Source: Glandiceps talaboti (Eukaryota; Hemichordata; Enteropneusta; Spengelidae). From it: 64,000 nt of DNA. The number at the start of each line of letters is the position of its first letter. Positions within the stretch are counted from its first letter, which is position 1. The translations under genes were made by a program, and so were the position numbers. Below the pieces are notes generated by a model. The model ran no database searches and was not told the DNA's origin. It saw only the letters and a program-made list of their open reading frames with translations. The DNA is taken from contig NC_135563.1 in NCBI RefSeq assembly GCF_964340395.1, positions 21,481,151 to 21,545,150 of the forward strand, read 5' to 3'. This document shows, one piece after another, positions 10,901 through 37,968 of this stretch.

Positions 10901-13900
10901 ATCTATGATTTGAACTCTAGGATTGTAAACGGTATAGAGCTGTTTACTGATTTATCTCTATTTAAATATGAATCCAGAAAATGCAGTGCAATGGTACAAT
11001 GAGGTCATTTCCTGAAGTAGTGAAACCTAGCAGCAGAACGTCATGTCAAGTATTATTTGCTGTCTGTCGACCTTTTGTTACCATGGCATCAGATGCCAAC
11101 ATTGACGTCAAGAAGAATGTGTTCGGTAGTAAACATGAAATGGATCTGAAAATCAAAAATGTTGATGACAGGTGAGAATTTTTGTTAGGTTTTTCTGATC
11201 TTTGTTTTGAAATTTTCCATTTTATGAAAAGTAAAACTAAATGATTAAGAGTTGCAAATATAACATTATCTACCCTTAATCATTACTTTATCCCCCATAC
11301 TTATACTTAATTATTAATTTTACTTTTAATTGACAAGCTATTCTGCACAAATTTTAATTTGATTGATTCATGGAAATTCGGTTACTCATGGAAAATCTTT
11401 TTGCAAATCTTTTGATTCTGTTTGAGTAAAAATCAGATAGCAGTGCATGATATAAAGCAGAAACTTATTGTAAACCAAATATCTATAAATAGTTGACTTT
11501 ATATCGTTGTCAATTTTTCTCCCTAAAAGACTAAAAGTTGTCCATACCCTTCCCTCAAACTACAAAAAGTTGTCCATTTTCATTCCTCAAAATGTAAATT
11601 ATTGTTAACTTTCCTTCTTAAAAATACTAAAAAATGTTGTCCTAATCCTCCCCCAAAAGTAAAAAATGTTGTCCACTTTCTTCCATAAATCAATTCTTCC
11701 TAATGTAGATATCTCTACTATATTTATTATTCCTGTAGGGTATATGATGTAACAGGTTTCCAAGCTGGTCAACTTGAAGGCAAATCATTCTATGAAATTG
11801 CTCATTTACATGATATCACTACAGTCTATGCCTGGCACAAACTATGTGAGTATTTGTTTGTCTCAAGTTTTAAACCCCAATGTTTGAATCTCATGGTATT
11901 GGATTACTACTATCTTGTCAGTGAAGATGTACAGATTAAAGTGGTCATATTGATGAGGATTGGGTATTTATTTGGGATTTTGGATTAATAAAACAATTTT
12001 TATCATGGCTTTCTACTTGACAAATCAATGTGAAACAACATTGACCAAGTCTATGTTTGTAACGCAATTAATTGCAAAAACGTCAAAAAAATGTGTAAAA
12101 AGTTTGTTATTGTACATACAATAACAAACATTTCACACATTTCTTAGTCTTTTGCGAGTTATTGAGTTACAAACAAGGACTTGGCATATGTTGTTTCACA
12201 TTGATTTTTCATGTCAAATCCTCATCCATCTGGCCACTTTAAATAGAATTATTCAAATACTCAGGAACAAGCTTCGTTTGACAGTTATTTTTTATACCCA
12301 AAATTTTAATTCTAATATTACATTTGACTTTCCGATTTTTGTTCTATATTCCTACAAAAATTCACTCAGCTGAAACATACTTGACATAAGGGATAGTTTA
12401 CTATTCATCCTTGATACATAGTGAGAAGGCTTTTTACGGTAATTGTATTTTCCTGGACAGAACTAGAATAACATCTCATTCTATTTATTTCCACAGTGGT
12501 CGACACATGTGAAATAAACACCATGTATTTTCGAATGATGAAAAGTGATGGTTCATGGGTGTGGCTTCATACTAGAGGGAAAGTGGTCTATAAAAATTCC
12601 AGGAAATATTCCATAACCATGACACACTGCCCTGTCAGGTGAGTCACACAAAACAATATAGTCCTTTGGCTTCAGTATTCCATAGTTCTTTGACAAGAAT
12701 GTAAGCACAAGCAGACTGAAACGTCTATCTGCTTGGTATTAAAATGAAATGAAAGATGTAACACACAAGCAGACAGCTGCTGTACTATCCTTGCATCAAC
12801 AGAGTTGAGGGGACATTAAAACAAAAGATATAGCACACAAGCAGACAGCTATACTATCCTTGCATCAACAGAGTTGAGGGGACATTAATTCCCTGGCATT
12901 ATGAACATCTACAATTCACTGATTATGCCGCCACCTTGAGGTCAGATTTAACTAATTATGATGTGCCAGAATGTTGTATAAAACTTAAAAGACATGCTGA
13001 AGACAAAAGCAAAACTTGTGTGAAATTCTGTGCATAAAGAAATGATCACATCATAATTGTGCAGTATGCCATACTCTAGTTACACATCTTGTAGCAGTCT
13101 TGTTCAAACGAAGTGTCACAAGAGAATGCTCCACATAAGGAAAAATAAGGGCTAATAAAACCCTTTGATAGTACATGAAACAATCAACAAAATGTAGCTA
13201 TTTAAGACAACTCTGTGAGTTCCTAAAACTAATGAAATCTAAAAGACAGTTTACAGATGCTGTGGCTGCGTCACAATGCAACCAACTTAATGTTTCATAA
13301 AGAGGCTATAGTGCTTAACTATCATGGCCCTCACTTCTGAACCAAAAAGCTAGCGGTCAAACTCCTAGTGGTCAAACTCCTAGCGGTCAAACTCCTAGCG
13401 GTCAAACTCCTAGCGGTCAAACTCCTAGTGGTCAAACTCCTAGTGGTCAAACTCCTAGTGGTCAAACTACTGTAAAACTGGAAATTTTTTATAAAGACTT
13501 ATTTTCGATTATTATGCTAGAATACAAAAATGGAAAATTAAGTAGTGACTAAAATGTGTACATGAACAATGTACCAATATGTTAATTGATTAAAACATAG
13601 TCTTTGAGAACTAGCTGAAGGTTGTACAATGAAAAAAAAAAAATTCTAGTGGTGAAAATATCTAAGATTTACAGTATACTATGTTTTGTCTTTGTGATAA
13701 TCAGATCATGGCATATTTGATTCAATGATTGACTTATTCATTTTACTACAGGGAAGAAGACAGTTCTTATTTGAAACAAGAGGCAATGATGAGAAGTCGG
13801 TATGCCATTGAAGAATTGATGAAGAATAAACTACCATCAGAATCCATAACAGATGCTGACCAGTACATGCAGTGGTCTCCACACTGTGCAGTCTTAAAAC

Positions 13901-14970
13901 ATAAACAGTTCATTGAAGACGGACCACTGTCATTGCAAACATCAGCAAATATTTGTCCATCAAGTTATCACCAGTCATCAGATAGGCATTCCCCAGTGTT
14001 TCCCTCCACATATGTCTACAACAGGTATCAACCAAGAGATCGATCGATAAAATCAAAAACTTTTGAAACAACTGCAGCACAGCAGCAGCAATTTCAATCA
14101 CTGCAGCAACAAGAACTGCAGCAGTTCAATGTGTACGGGTATTCCTATGGGCAGCAGTTTACTTGCAGGCCAGTGGAGGAAAGAATGTTCCAGTTTAGTA
14201 GCCAACAAAGACTGACTCACCTTCCAATGGAATGTTACAATGAATGTACAGTGCCAGTTGAGCAGCCGGAAATCAAAACAGAGCCTGTATATTCAGATTT
14301 TGATAATTATCCTGCAATACCACATGATCAGATGCTAACACCCCAAACCTCTCCTGACTGTGTATACCAAGTGCAATATCAAACTCCCGGAATGACAGCA
14401 CAAACAAATCACATTGTCTATCCCAATACCCCACTCTCTCCTCCTCCATCTCCTGTTACCATGACAACAGCACATACACAGTGCTCCCAAGTGAATCCTG
14501 CCAGAAGCATACATCATGTCCAAGGTCCCGACAGCGGGTTTTCTCAGTTTGTTGCCAGAGATAACTGCAGGGGGGTGATGCATGGTAATGCTAATCACAG
14601 GACAGCAGTCATTAACAATACACATCATTCCAATAAACACATAGACAATAATTGTCATATCTTTATGCATGGTAATGTTGGTATGATAAGTAACAATAGC
14701 TCACAAACTTTCACAAAAAGCTGCCGGTATGCGTCAACCAACAGTAGAGTTTCTGGTCAGGCTAAATACTGCCAAGTTGCAGAAAGTCCCTCCGTCTCTC
14801 AACTGCCTCCCTACCCAATCCAAGCTGCCAATAATAGCAACTTTGTAGGAGCCAGGGTTGCTAGTTACCATAGCGATGAGCTATTCCCCAGGGCTTCATC
14901 GCTTCCTCCTATAGGTAGTTTTTTAGACTTTCTAAATGAGGAGATGATTGTACCTATAAATAGCTCATAG
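7904..14970 (+). CDS. AHR: Aryl hydrocarbon receptor-like PAS transcription factor (5' end not found)
   Basis: Ligand-activated bHLH-PAS regulator family; AHR pairs with ARNT in the nucleus to induce genes such as those for xenobiotic metabolism. Seven exons join in frame: 7904-8088, 9398-9589, 10311-10421, 10978-11171, 11739-11845, 12497-12638 and 13752-14970 (TAG). The linker ends EGELLLQ and joins [13 protein letters not shown], matching the EGEFLLQ-ALNGF junction of vertebrate AHR. PAS-A follows with [11 protein letters not shown] and [15 protein letters not shown] in exon 3 matches AHR CFICRLRC. PAS-B spans exons 4-6 ([22 protein letters not shown]). The 406-residue final exon is Gln-, Ser- and Pro-rich with a [12 protein letters not shown] tract, like the AHR transactivation region. 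Intact PAS-B argues against AHRR. The first listed exon could instead begin at an ATG at 7882, but a stop lies just upstream in that frame and the bHLH would be missing, so I treat it as an internal exon. SIM, HIF and NPAS4/dysfusion fit less well. Intron 1 contains AP5S1 on the other strand. Confidence 0.87.
8560..8565 (-). terminator. Polyadenylation signal of AP5S1
   Basis: TTTATT on the plus strand reads AATAAA on the minus strand, 12 bases after the AP5S1 stop codon. This implies a very short 3' UTR. Confidence 0.6.
8578..9180 (-). CDS. AP5S1: AP-5 complex subunit sigma-1, intronless and nested
   Basis: Small (sigma) subunit of the AP-5 adaptor complex, which works with the SPG11/SPG15 proteins at late endosomes and lysosomes in retrieval to the Golgi. 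The uninterrupted 200-codon frame equals the human protein in length and matches it throughout: N-terminal [35 protein letters not shown] near 50-65, [27 protein letters not shown] at about 95-113, [27 protein letters not shown] at about 172-182, and a final FEKEMEALL. The ATG at 9178-9180 gives the conserved N-terminus, so the start is secure. The gene lies antisense inside AHR-like intron 1, about 490 bp from exon 1 and 220 bp from the PAS-A exon. An acidic stretch (about 28-42) replaces a variable loop. AATAAA follows the stop almost at once. An intact frame over the full length speaks against a processed pseudogene. Confidence 0.93.
   Translation of the reverse strand: MVYAFIIHTLEPGSCRVLYSSTFGQEDIEREQSDSEDSDELKGSELRTVRKEQIEIVAKQVQSEFSFRRAVSGRTFDEEVQILNSSESSLPYETGIFRLRDGDPFKEERLVVWTGTVNCAFVLVCYKHENRIQAESVLRTIVRYLQEYVRVISRPTEAMTKADKVTTVIHQFLPNGQILFMNHRVIRQFEKEMEALLSGK
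10017..10085. repeat. ATTG/ATTTG simple repeat
   Basis: GATT-rich short repeats lie in AHR-like intron 2. They follow an AT-rich stretch ending AGTGGATAGTAAAGATTG, which could be the 3' tail of an old retroelement; no coding trace remains. Confidence 0.7.
10719..10882. repeat. 18-19-bp tandem repeat followed by (GAT)n
   Basis: Four to five copies of a unit containing GACTTTGAATGGCTTGT run to about 10795. A GAT trinucleotide repeat at about 10829-10880 follows. All of it is in AHR-like intron 3, just upstream of exon 4. Confidence 0.93.
11936..12250. repeat. Foldback (long inverted repeat) element, copy 1
   Basis: The left arm begins ATTAAAGTGGTCATATTGAT and runs through CAATGTGAAACAACA. The right arm is its inverse complement, ending CATCTGGCCACTTTAAAT. 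Arms are about 130-150 bp around a centre near ATTGTACATACAAT, so the RNA would form a long hairpin. A diverged relative lies at about 16900-17228. It sits in AHR-like intron 5. Confidence 0.72.
12737..12890. repeat. ~67-bp direct repeat, two to three copies
   Basis: Copies contain CACAAGCAGACAGCT, ATACTATCCTTGCATCAACA and GAGTTGAGGGGACATTAA. Located in the last intron of the AHR-like gene. Confidence 0.85.
13345..13468. repeat. 15-bp tandem repeat, about 8-9 copies
   Basis: The unit is CTAGCGGTCAAACTC with G/T variants (CTAGTGGTCAAACTC). It is a compact minisatellite in the last AHR-like intron. Confidence 0.95.
13480..13680 (-). repeat. Inverted copy of the 3597-3920 dispersed element
   Basis: Contains GTGTACATGAACAATGTACC and GTCTTTGAGAACTAGCTGA, the reverse complements of the 3.6-kb copy. 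It lies just before the final AHR-like exon. Confidence 0.7.
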
Positions 14971-15369
14971 CTGGTGTTCACAGGTGTCTGCTATATTGTT
15001 GTGTTTTTGTAAATTATTATAAAGGTAAAGAGATGTGGTCCAAACTATAGGCTGTAAAACGCAGCTTTTCTGCACCTGTTATTCTTACCTCACATAATCT
15101 AAAACATGTGCAGCAGTGCCAAATGATCATAGCTGTCAGACAATCCAGAACACAACAATATATGTACATTCAGTAAATTCAATATTCTCACAAACTATCA
15201 TTATGATAATTATGTCAATTTTGATACACCTTTTATTTAATGCTATGTGTACTGTCAATTATTTATGGTTATAAACTGGTTATCAAGACTTTAAGTTTCA
15301 GTACATGTATTTCATACTTTGTACATTTACAGTAACATGGCTTCATGATTGAAAATGCTCTTTAATAAT

Positions 15370-16590
15370 ACCTTGATAAAAGCTGGTTAGAATGATGTCT
15401 TGTTGATACCTTAATAATATCTGGTTGTTATCTTGATAATATCTGGTTGATACCTTGACAATATCTGGTTGATACCTTGATAATATCTGGTTAATATCTT
15501 GATAATATTGGGTTGATACCTTGATAATGTCTGGTTAATATCTTGATAATATTGGGTTGATATCTTGATAATATCTGGTTGATACCTTGATAATGTCTGG
15601 TTGATACCTTGATAATGTCTGGTTAATATCTTGATAATATTGGGTTGATATCTTGATAATGTCTGGTTATTATCTTGATAATATTGGGTTGATACCTTGA
15701 TAATATCTGGTTATTATCTTGATAATATTGGGTTGATACCTTGATAATGTCTGGTTAATATCTTGATAATATTGGGTTGATACCTTGATAATATCTGGTT
15801 GATACCTTGATAATGTCTGGTTGATACCTTGATAATATCTGGTTGATACCTTGATAATGTCTGGTTGATACCTTGATAATATCTGGTTATTATCTTGATA
15901 ATATCTGGTTGATACCTTGACAATATCTAGTTATTATCTTGATAATATCTGGTTGATACCTTGACAATATCTGGTTGATACCTTGATAATGTCTGGTTAT
16001 TATCTTGATAATATTGGGTTGATATCTTGATAATATCTGGTTGATATCGTGATAATGTCTGGTTATTATCTTGATAATATTGGGTTGATATCTTGATAAT
16101 ATCTGGTTGATACCTTGATAATGTCTGGTTATTATCTTGATAATATTGGGTTGATATCTTGATAATATCTGGTTGATATCGTGATAATACCAGTTAATAT
16201 CTTGATAATGCCTGTTATTTTCTTGATAATGTCTGGTTAATATCTTGAAAATACCGGGCTGATATCTTGATATTATCTGGTTTCTATCTTGATAATGTCT
16301 GTGTAATATCTTGATAATATTGGGTTGATATCTTGATAATATCTGGTTTCTATCTTGATAATGTCTGTGTAATATCTTGATAATATTGGGTTGATATCTT
16401 GATAATATCTGGTTGATATCTTGATAATGTTTGGGTAATATCTTGATAATGTCTGTTTAATATCTTTGATAATATTGGGTTAATATCTTGATAATATCTG
16501 GTTTCTATCTTGATGTCTGGTTAATATCTTGATAATGTCTGGTTATTATCTTGATAATATTGGGCTAATATCTTGATAATATTTTTGGTA
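15370..16590. repeat. 22-bp minisatellite, about 55 units
   Basis: The unit is close to CTGGTTGATACCTTGATAAT plus two bases, with variants TATTGGGTTGATATC and CTGGTTATTATC alternating in higher-order patterns. It begins about 400 bp after the AHR-like stop codon. The minus-strand Tyr-Gln-Pro-Asp-Ile-Ile open frame is repeat-derived. Confidence 0.97.
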
Positions 16591-16721
16591 AAAGAGTCTT
16601 TTGAGGGATTACCTCGCTATCAAAAGAGAACGTGTATAATTAGAATCAAGTTATAGGCGATAACTCTTTGATAATCTTTGTGATGACAATGAAGGCTGTC
16701 ATTTAGTAAAGTCTTGTTCAA

Positions 16722-16727
16722 AATAAA
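16722..16727 (+). terminator. Candidate polyadenylation signal of the AHR-like gene
   Basis: This is the first AATAAA I find after the stop at 14970. If used, the 3' UTR is about 1.75 kb and includes the whole 22-bp minisatellite. Confidence 0.4.
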
Positions 16728-16899
16728 TCATTTGTAAAAACCCTTGTAGCTGTAATTAGAATCAGGTTTCTAATCTTTGGTCATGTGGATGACAAATGTG
16801 TATTTATTTTTGTGAAGTTTAAACTTTTCAATTTCCAACACAACCAACTCTTGGAAAGCTGTACCTGAATACTGTGTATTTATTTTGAATCTTTACTTT

Positions 16900-17228
16900 A
16901 TAAAACAACTTTACTGAAGTTTTCTACTTCAACAAATGATGCAAAACAGTATACATCATATCCTTGTTTGTAAATCAATAATTTACAAAAAGCTAAAAAA
17001 AATGTGTCAGATGTTTTTTATCGTATTTATGAACATAATCTATGATATAAACATTTTAAGGATCTCAAATCTAAAATAGAATTTGTCATTTATTGAGTTA
17101 CAAACAAGAATTTGGTATTTTGTTGTTTTACAGTGTTTTTTCAACTACAAAAACATAGTAGAGTTGTATTATCAATAAAGAATTCCAAAATAAATCCATA
17201 TTTTTCATCCAAATAGCCACTTTTAATT
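16900..17228. repeat. Foldback element, diverged copy 2
   Basis: Shares ATTGAGTTACAAACAAG, the following TTGTTGTTTTACAGTG-like segment and the terminal CATCCAAATAGCCACTTTTA with the right arm of the 11.9-12.25 kb element. The left arm (CATATCCTTGTTTGTAA) is weaker. Confidence 0.55.
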
Positions 17229-17319
17229 TGTATTTGTTGAGGTCACCTAGTGATCAAACCTTATCAGCTTCCCTCAAAATTACACTTTGTTGACAAACAA
17301 ATGGTGCATACTGCCTATT

Positions 17320-17521
17320 TCAAGTGTTTACACATGGACATCAAGCTAGTGTACAGTACAACCATAAGCCTATTTATACTGTTTACACATGGACATCAAG
17401 CTAGTGTACAGTACGACCATACAGCCTATTTATACTGTTTACACATGAGCATCAAGCTAGTGTTCAGTACATCCATACAGCCTATTTATACTGTTTACAC
17501 ATGGACATCAAGCTAGTGTAT
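17320..17521. repeat. ~57-bp tandem repeat, about 3.5 copies
   Basis: The unit contains TTTACACATGGACATCAAGC then TAGTGTACAGTAC and GCCTATTTATACTG. Confidence 0.93.
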
Positions 17522-18489
17522 ACAGTACTGTCATTGACTATGATAGTAGATATATTTGTGAATTGGCTGTTTCCAGTAAAGGTTTAGGTGTACTTTTCAA
17601 CTCACTAAACTTAATGAAAACTAGTATTGAAAGTTTAAGCTACAAGGGTTTCACACTATTATTGTTACATGTATTTCATCATTGTATATAGCTATGGCTG
17701 ACTTCAGACCTATGAAATTAAACTATTGGCTTTGAAATTGTGTGGTATTTCTTTCCTCTTATTTCTAAAGTGTAATACATTGCCAGGAAATGTCTCCTAC
17801 TTCAGACTTGTTTTGCATACCTAGTTAGTCTGTAAGATACATTGTGTTGTGGTGGCCATGACCTATCAGCAACTACTTCAGAGAAGGGTCAAATGAGTTT
17901 ATCCTGACAAGGCATATCCTGCAGACTATACACCTTATAAAATCTGTGAAAATTACATTCAGTCTTTGATGGTGGCTTATCAACGATTATTAGTGCATTT
18001 CACCCTAGACTGTGAGGGCGCTGTAACAAATACGTGTTTAAATTTACAAGTGGCATGTACGACTACCCTCTATCAATGTTCCCTGTTAGAATGCTGTATT
18101 GATATTATTGCTTATTTAATTTTCTTGTGGAAAAAATCATTTCGTAAGTTCCACTTGTGAGGCCCAGAGGGTGCTGTATTGAAATTTGTAGATTACACCT
18201 ATGAGGGCGCTGTACTGAAATCCAGTTTCTGTATATGAAGTCTGAGGTTTCATGATTATTGAACGTTACAAAATTGTTACAAAATTGTTGATGAGAATCA
18301 TACATCTACAACCATGGAGAGGAAACTGTTTAGGAAACACGTACTTGGAAAACTCACAAATTTATATATTCTATGGCCTGTTAGCTATTAAAGAGAATGT
18401 GTGTTCTTGAATTAAGTATTAATCATCTCTAACCCTGTAATACATTGAGATCATCTGATTCAAACCCAATGGATAGCCTCTACACTAAT

Positions 18490-18750
18490 TGCTGTAGATT
18501 TACATATGTTACTCATGGGATTTATTGCTGTGTGAGGGCGCTATTGAAGCTGCAAATTTACATATGTTACTAGTGGGTTTTATTACTGTGTGAGGGTGCT
18601 ATTGAAAACTGTAGATTTACATACATTAGTGGATTTTATTGCGGTGTGAGGGTGCTAATGAAAACCCGTCGATTTACATACTTACTAGTGGGTTTTATTG
18701 CTGTGAGGGCGCTATTGAAGCCGTAAATTTAAATACGTTACTAGTGAAAT
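18490..18750. repeat. ~60-bp tandem repeat carrying GAGGGCGCT
   Basis: Four diverged units contain TTTACATATGTTACTAGTGG, GTTTTATTGCTGTG and GAGGG(C/T)GCTATTGAA. The same nonamer also occurs outside this array. Confidence 0.85.
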
Positions 18751-19407
18751 TACCTACCATGTACAACCATATTTTGATATTGATACCTACCCATGTACAA
18801 CCATAGTTTGTATCAGATCAACAGTTTACTAGTCACCTTATCAACAAGAGATCCATCTACACAACAATTCTGATCAATTGATAAAGAAATGTATTTTATT
18901 ACACCTGGAAATGATTTTTAATAGATTAATTTCGAAGGCCGAATACTGGTAAACTGTTGTGTAGATAGAAGCAGACAATGCTTGCATCTATGCTAGTAAC
19001 ACTTGCCTGCACTGACTGAATATACTTATAAACAATAAACTACTTTGTGCACCACATATACACGGTCAGAATTTAAAAAAAAAAAAAAATGCATATATGA
19101 CAAAAAAATCAAAACAGAACCTTCACCACACTTAATTACTACATACAAATATGTAATTACTCAAGGCTTTATCAATGGTGACTGTTGAGATGTTGATATG
19201 TATATGTATGTATGTATTTAAATTGGCAGTAACACATGATGAACAACACAATTGGAGAAATCTCCATGAAATAGTCAAACAAAATAGACTCATATTGGTT
19301 TAAGCTATCGATTTTAGAGTGTCCCCTCCAAGATCTATGGTTGTGTTGGGAATATTCCACACTAAGTATGTCTGTTTGTATCAAGACAATATGTCCTCAC
19401 ACTGGTG

Positions 19408-19560
19408 TCAGGTGATTGAGGTCATTATAGTCAAATCAAATATTGGGTGATTGAGGTCACTAGGGTCAAATTTAATGTCAGGTGACTGAGGTCATTAGGG
19501 TCAAATCTAATGTCAGGTGACTGAGGTCATTAGGGTCAAATCTAATGTCAGGTGAGGTCA
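19408..19560. repeat. 35-bp tandem repeat, about 4.5 copies
   Basis: The unit contains AGGTGACTGAGGTCATTAGG and GTCAAATCTAATGTC. Confidence 0.93.
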
Positions 19561-19888
19561 CTAGGATGATATAAGACTATCACTTTCACTATGACTATGT
19601 CATTGTGTTTTTGCTAAGGTTTGGAAACCCCGGTAACAAAGATGGAAACTCTGGTAATACTTTATATAGATTTCCAGGGTCACACCATAATGTTGATGGA
19701 ATAACTATCAAGGGTAAAATAACTGATGAACTTACTGATTTTACCACACCTTAACATAAACACCACTACTAAATATTGATAATTATAATTATAATTCTAC
19801 CCAGGGAAGACTGATGATGAAACAGGGTAAGTCAAGAACTACCCATCAACATTAAAGGAGGGGGTGGGGGTGAGGAGGGATGGGGATG

Positions 19889-20160
19889 TTCTGTAGTTGC
19901 CACAACCCCCTCCCTCTAGCCATACACGACTTAGATCAACAGAGGGGTGTTATGTATTCACCACAACTCCCTACCCCCTTATCAACTCCTCTCCTCTCTT
20001 TATACACACACAACTTACATCAATAGAGGGGTGTTCTGTAGTTGCCACAACCCCCTCTCCTCTTATCAATTTCTCCCCTCTATTTATACACACACAACTT
20101 ACATCAATAGAGAAGTGTTCTGTAGTTGCCACAACCCCCTTCCATCTATTCATACACAAC
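19889..20160. repeat. ~86-bp tandem repeat, about 3 copies
   Basis: The unit contains GTAGTTGCCACAACCCCCT, TATACACACACAACTTACAT and CAATAGAGGGGTGTTCT. Open frames here simply follow the repeat. Confidence 0.92.
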
Positions 20161-20579
20161 TTTAATAGATCAATCAAATCATAGAGATGAAATATCATTT
20201 AATGCTCAAATGATTAACTTTGAAGGTGTTGGCCTCCATTACAACTTTACAAGTTGACAAGACAGTATTCAATACTCAAGTTAGATATATGACACTTCAA
20301 GAAACTAAATCTACATAATAGAAAAAACACTATGTTAAGAATTAGACATTGTTAGACATAACTACAAGCAAACACTATTTAGTAATACAGTTTACCATGA
20401 ACAGATCCTGGCAAAAATCCATTTATTGAATTGTGCTCTCATGATCTTTTCAGTGTTTTCATTTTAAGTTTCTTCACATATTTCATGAGAAGCACATGAA
20501 ACGATTTTGTAGGTCATCATAAAATGTACAGTATGGCATCCACCAACTGACCCATTCTGTCAATGTCAGAGACATTCTT

Positions 20580-20896
20580 GGTAGAGGTAATACCATTGGT
20601 TGGATTTGTAGACTGTGTCTATCCAATGGTAGAGGTAATACCATTGGTTGGATTTGTAGACTGTGTCTATCCAATGGTAGAGGTTATACCATTGGTTGGG
20701 TTTGTAGACTGTGTCTCTCCAATGGTAGAGGTTATACCATTGGTTGAGTTTGTAGACTGTCTCTCCAATGGAAGAGGTGATATCATTGGTTGGGTTTGTA
20801 GACTGTGTCTCTCCAATGGAAGAGGTGACATCATTGGCTTATTTTGTAGACTATGTCTGTCCAATGGTAGAGCCAATACCATTGGTTGAATCTGTA
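20580..20896. repeat. 48-bp tandem repeat, about 6.5 copies
   Basis: The unit contains GTAGAGGTAATACCATTGGT and TTTGTAGACTGTGTC. Because 48 is divisible by three, it gives a repetitive open frame on both strands that is not a gene. Confidence 0.95.
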
Positions 20897-20984
20897 GAAA
20901 GTGTCTAACCTGTGGTCAATTTGGGTACCAACTGATGGATGCTACACTGTATGCAAGAGTCATGGTAGTTATGGTAACAGATTA

Positions 20985-20990
20985 TTTATT
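20985..20990 (-). terminator. Candidate polyadenylation signal of OAT
   Basis: TTTATT on plus reads AATAAA on minus, about 520 bp beyond the OAT stop. A weaker ATTAAA variant lies nearer, at 21322-21327. Confidence 0.4.
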
Positions 20991-21512
20991 ACATGTACAG
21001 CTTGGCTATACAGGATATGTTAACTCTTTCAGGAAATCATTCCAAAATATTTTGTTTGCCAATTTTTGTGTCATATGATCACATGATATATGTAAATATG
21101 TCAGTATTTCATTTGACAACTGAATATCATAAGTTTTATTTGTCTCCTTGCAAAAAATTTCTTCAAGAAATGAACAAATTAGTCAATTATTTTGTTTGGC
21201 AGGATTCCTACACCTCTCAAAGTTTCAATCTAATGAACTTGTCGTTGGAGAGAATCCACCTACTAGTAATTTTTATTGAGTTTAATAGGGTTCAACATGT
21301 CATAATTTTTATAAGTCTGTGTTTAATAAATCATGATTTCTGGTAAACAAGTTTCAAATGGCTTCTTTTTTTTGCACCTTTACTAACTTATGTGAATCAT
21401 CATTAACATCTGGAGATGAACAAACAAAAACTGGAAACCTAAGACATACATTTCTTATTTTGGTTTATGAAGACAACCATGGATCTTTTACTGGCAAGAT
21501 GTCTTGGATCCT

Positions 21513-36617
<15,105 letters not shown>

Positions 36618-37782
36618 CTTTTATACTTTGATCTGACGATTTGACAGAACAATAATAAAGAAATCATTTTGTTTCATCTAAAATATATGGCAAACTACAC
36701 TATTACACATTTCATTCATTCCCTCAGTCATTCAAGATTGTATACAAATTTTACTTTCTGTGAAATAATTAATTATTGCATTATAATTTGGTAAAAAGAG
36801 AGAAAAGTTGTTTAAGCTTACTGTTAGTGATATGCATGTTTATTATCATGACTTATACTTCCAGTGAAATTACAGAAAGATAAACTATTATTGGATAGAA
36901 ACCTTTTCTTCTAAAGTAAATTTTGAGGTATACCCATTTGGTGCAGTACAAAGTTTTTAAATTTATTTTGTAAGTTTTATATTAATATATGTTGTGTTGT
37001 CATGGGTGTGAATCATTTTTGTATCACTGCTATTTCAGCAGTTCACCTAAGACATTGACACGTGAAGAGAGATCGAGCATGAAGCTGGCCATATACTGAC
37101 CCCCTGGTTATTGTACTGTACCACCAAACAATGTCTGAGACTGAACACATCACTCTGGTTGGCCATGTGGAACATTGACATGCAAATGAGGTTGTCGTAC
37201 GTTACATTGCTGCAGTATCCTCAGAAAAATACAAGGCCAGCTGTCGTTATATAACAACTGTACAACAACAACACAGTCTTGCAAACAACCTTTCAAGTAA
37301 CATCTTGGTTTTGAGATTATAACTGTGACAGTCATAACGTTAATCATATCAGTAGTGACCTTAAAAGTTAGAACTCGTGTTGTTTGCGTGCATGGTGCGC
37401 GCATATATCCATACGCTGTTGGTTCAATAAAGATCTCGGCTCAAAAACACGGCGTAAAAGAAGTCGGGGTCGCAAAACCTAACCATTAGTAATCCGTGGG
37501 GAGACAACTGTCAGTCTGGGCAATGTGCTCATATTACTCTAACATCTCGACTTTGAAACACGCGATGGGCTAGCAAAATACGACATCAACGTTTTGATGA
37601 CAACTACGGCCGGTCGCACTGGCACTGATAGGACATGCAGCGGTATGTCCACATACAAAGCCTCCCCGAATGACAGAAATTGAGAAAATGATAGTGATAT
37701 ATATATATTGACAGCGGACCAATTTCGACTGTCCAAGCGGTGATAACTAATGCTATTTGTTAACATGTATGTCAGACGGTAT
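36618..37782. other. OAT 5' flank, no gene seen
   Basis: Presumed promoter and 5' UTR region of OAT. I see no clear TATA box or second gene. Open frames here show no recognisable family. Confidence 0.5.
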
Positions 37783-37905
37783 CCAGTCAAAACGTCCCCG
37801 GGTCAAAACGTCCCCGGTTTCCATAAGTCAAAACGTCCCCGGGTCAAAACGTCCCCACGTCAAAACGTCCCCGTCTTTCCATTTTCCTTGACCCAAACTA
37901 TTTGT

Positions 37906-37968
<63 letters not shown>

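Larger units (their letters stand above)
14971..21512. other. Intergenic region and 3' flanks between AHR-like and OAT genes
   Basis: Contains the listed tandem arrays at 15.4, 17.3, 18.5, 19.4, 19.9 and 20.6 kb, a foldback relic near 17 kb and candidate polyadenylation signals for both flanking genes, which point toward each other. I see no coding exon; open frames here follow the repeats. Confidence 0.65.

Noticed and set aside
13729-13751. ATG at 13729 as the start of the last AHR-like exon protein
   Set aside because: It lies in the intron before the TACTACAG acceptor; the exon begins at 13752 and continues the PAS-B frame.
7904-14970. NPAS4/dysfusion, SIM or HIF identity for the PAS gene
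   Set aside because: The CFLCRLKC segment, the ELLLQ-ALDGF junction and the PAS-B residues align better with AHR.
15714-15923. Repetitive minus-strand frame of Tyr-Gln-Pro-Asp-Ile-Ile units
   Set aside because: It follows exactly the 22-bp minisatellite; adjacent units with indels break it.
20563-20889. Repetitive 108-residue frame
   Set aside because: The 48-bp unit is a multiple of three, so it stays open on both strands by chance.
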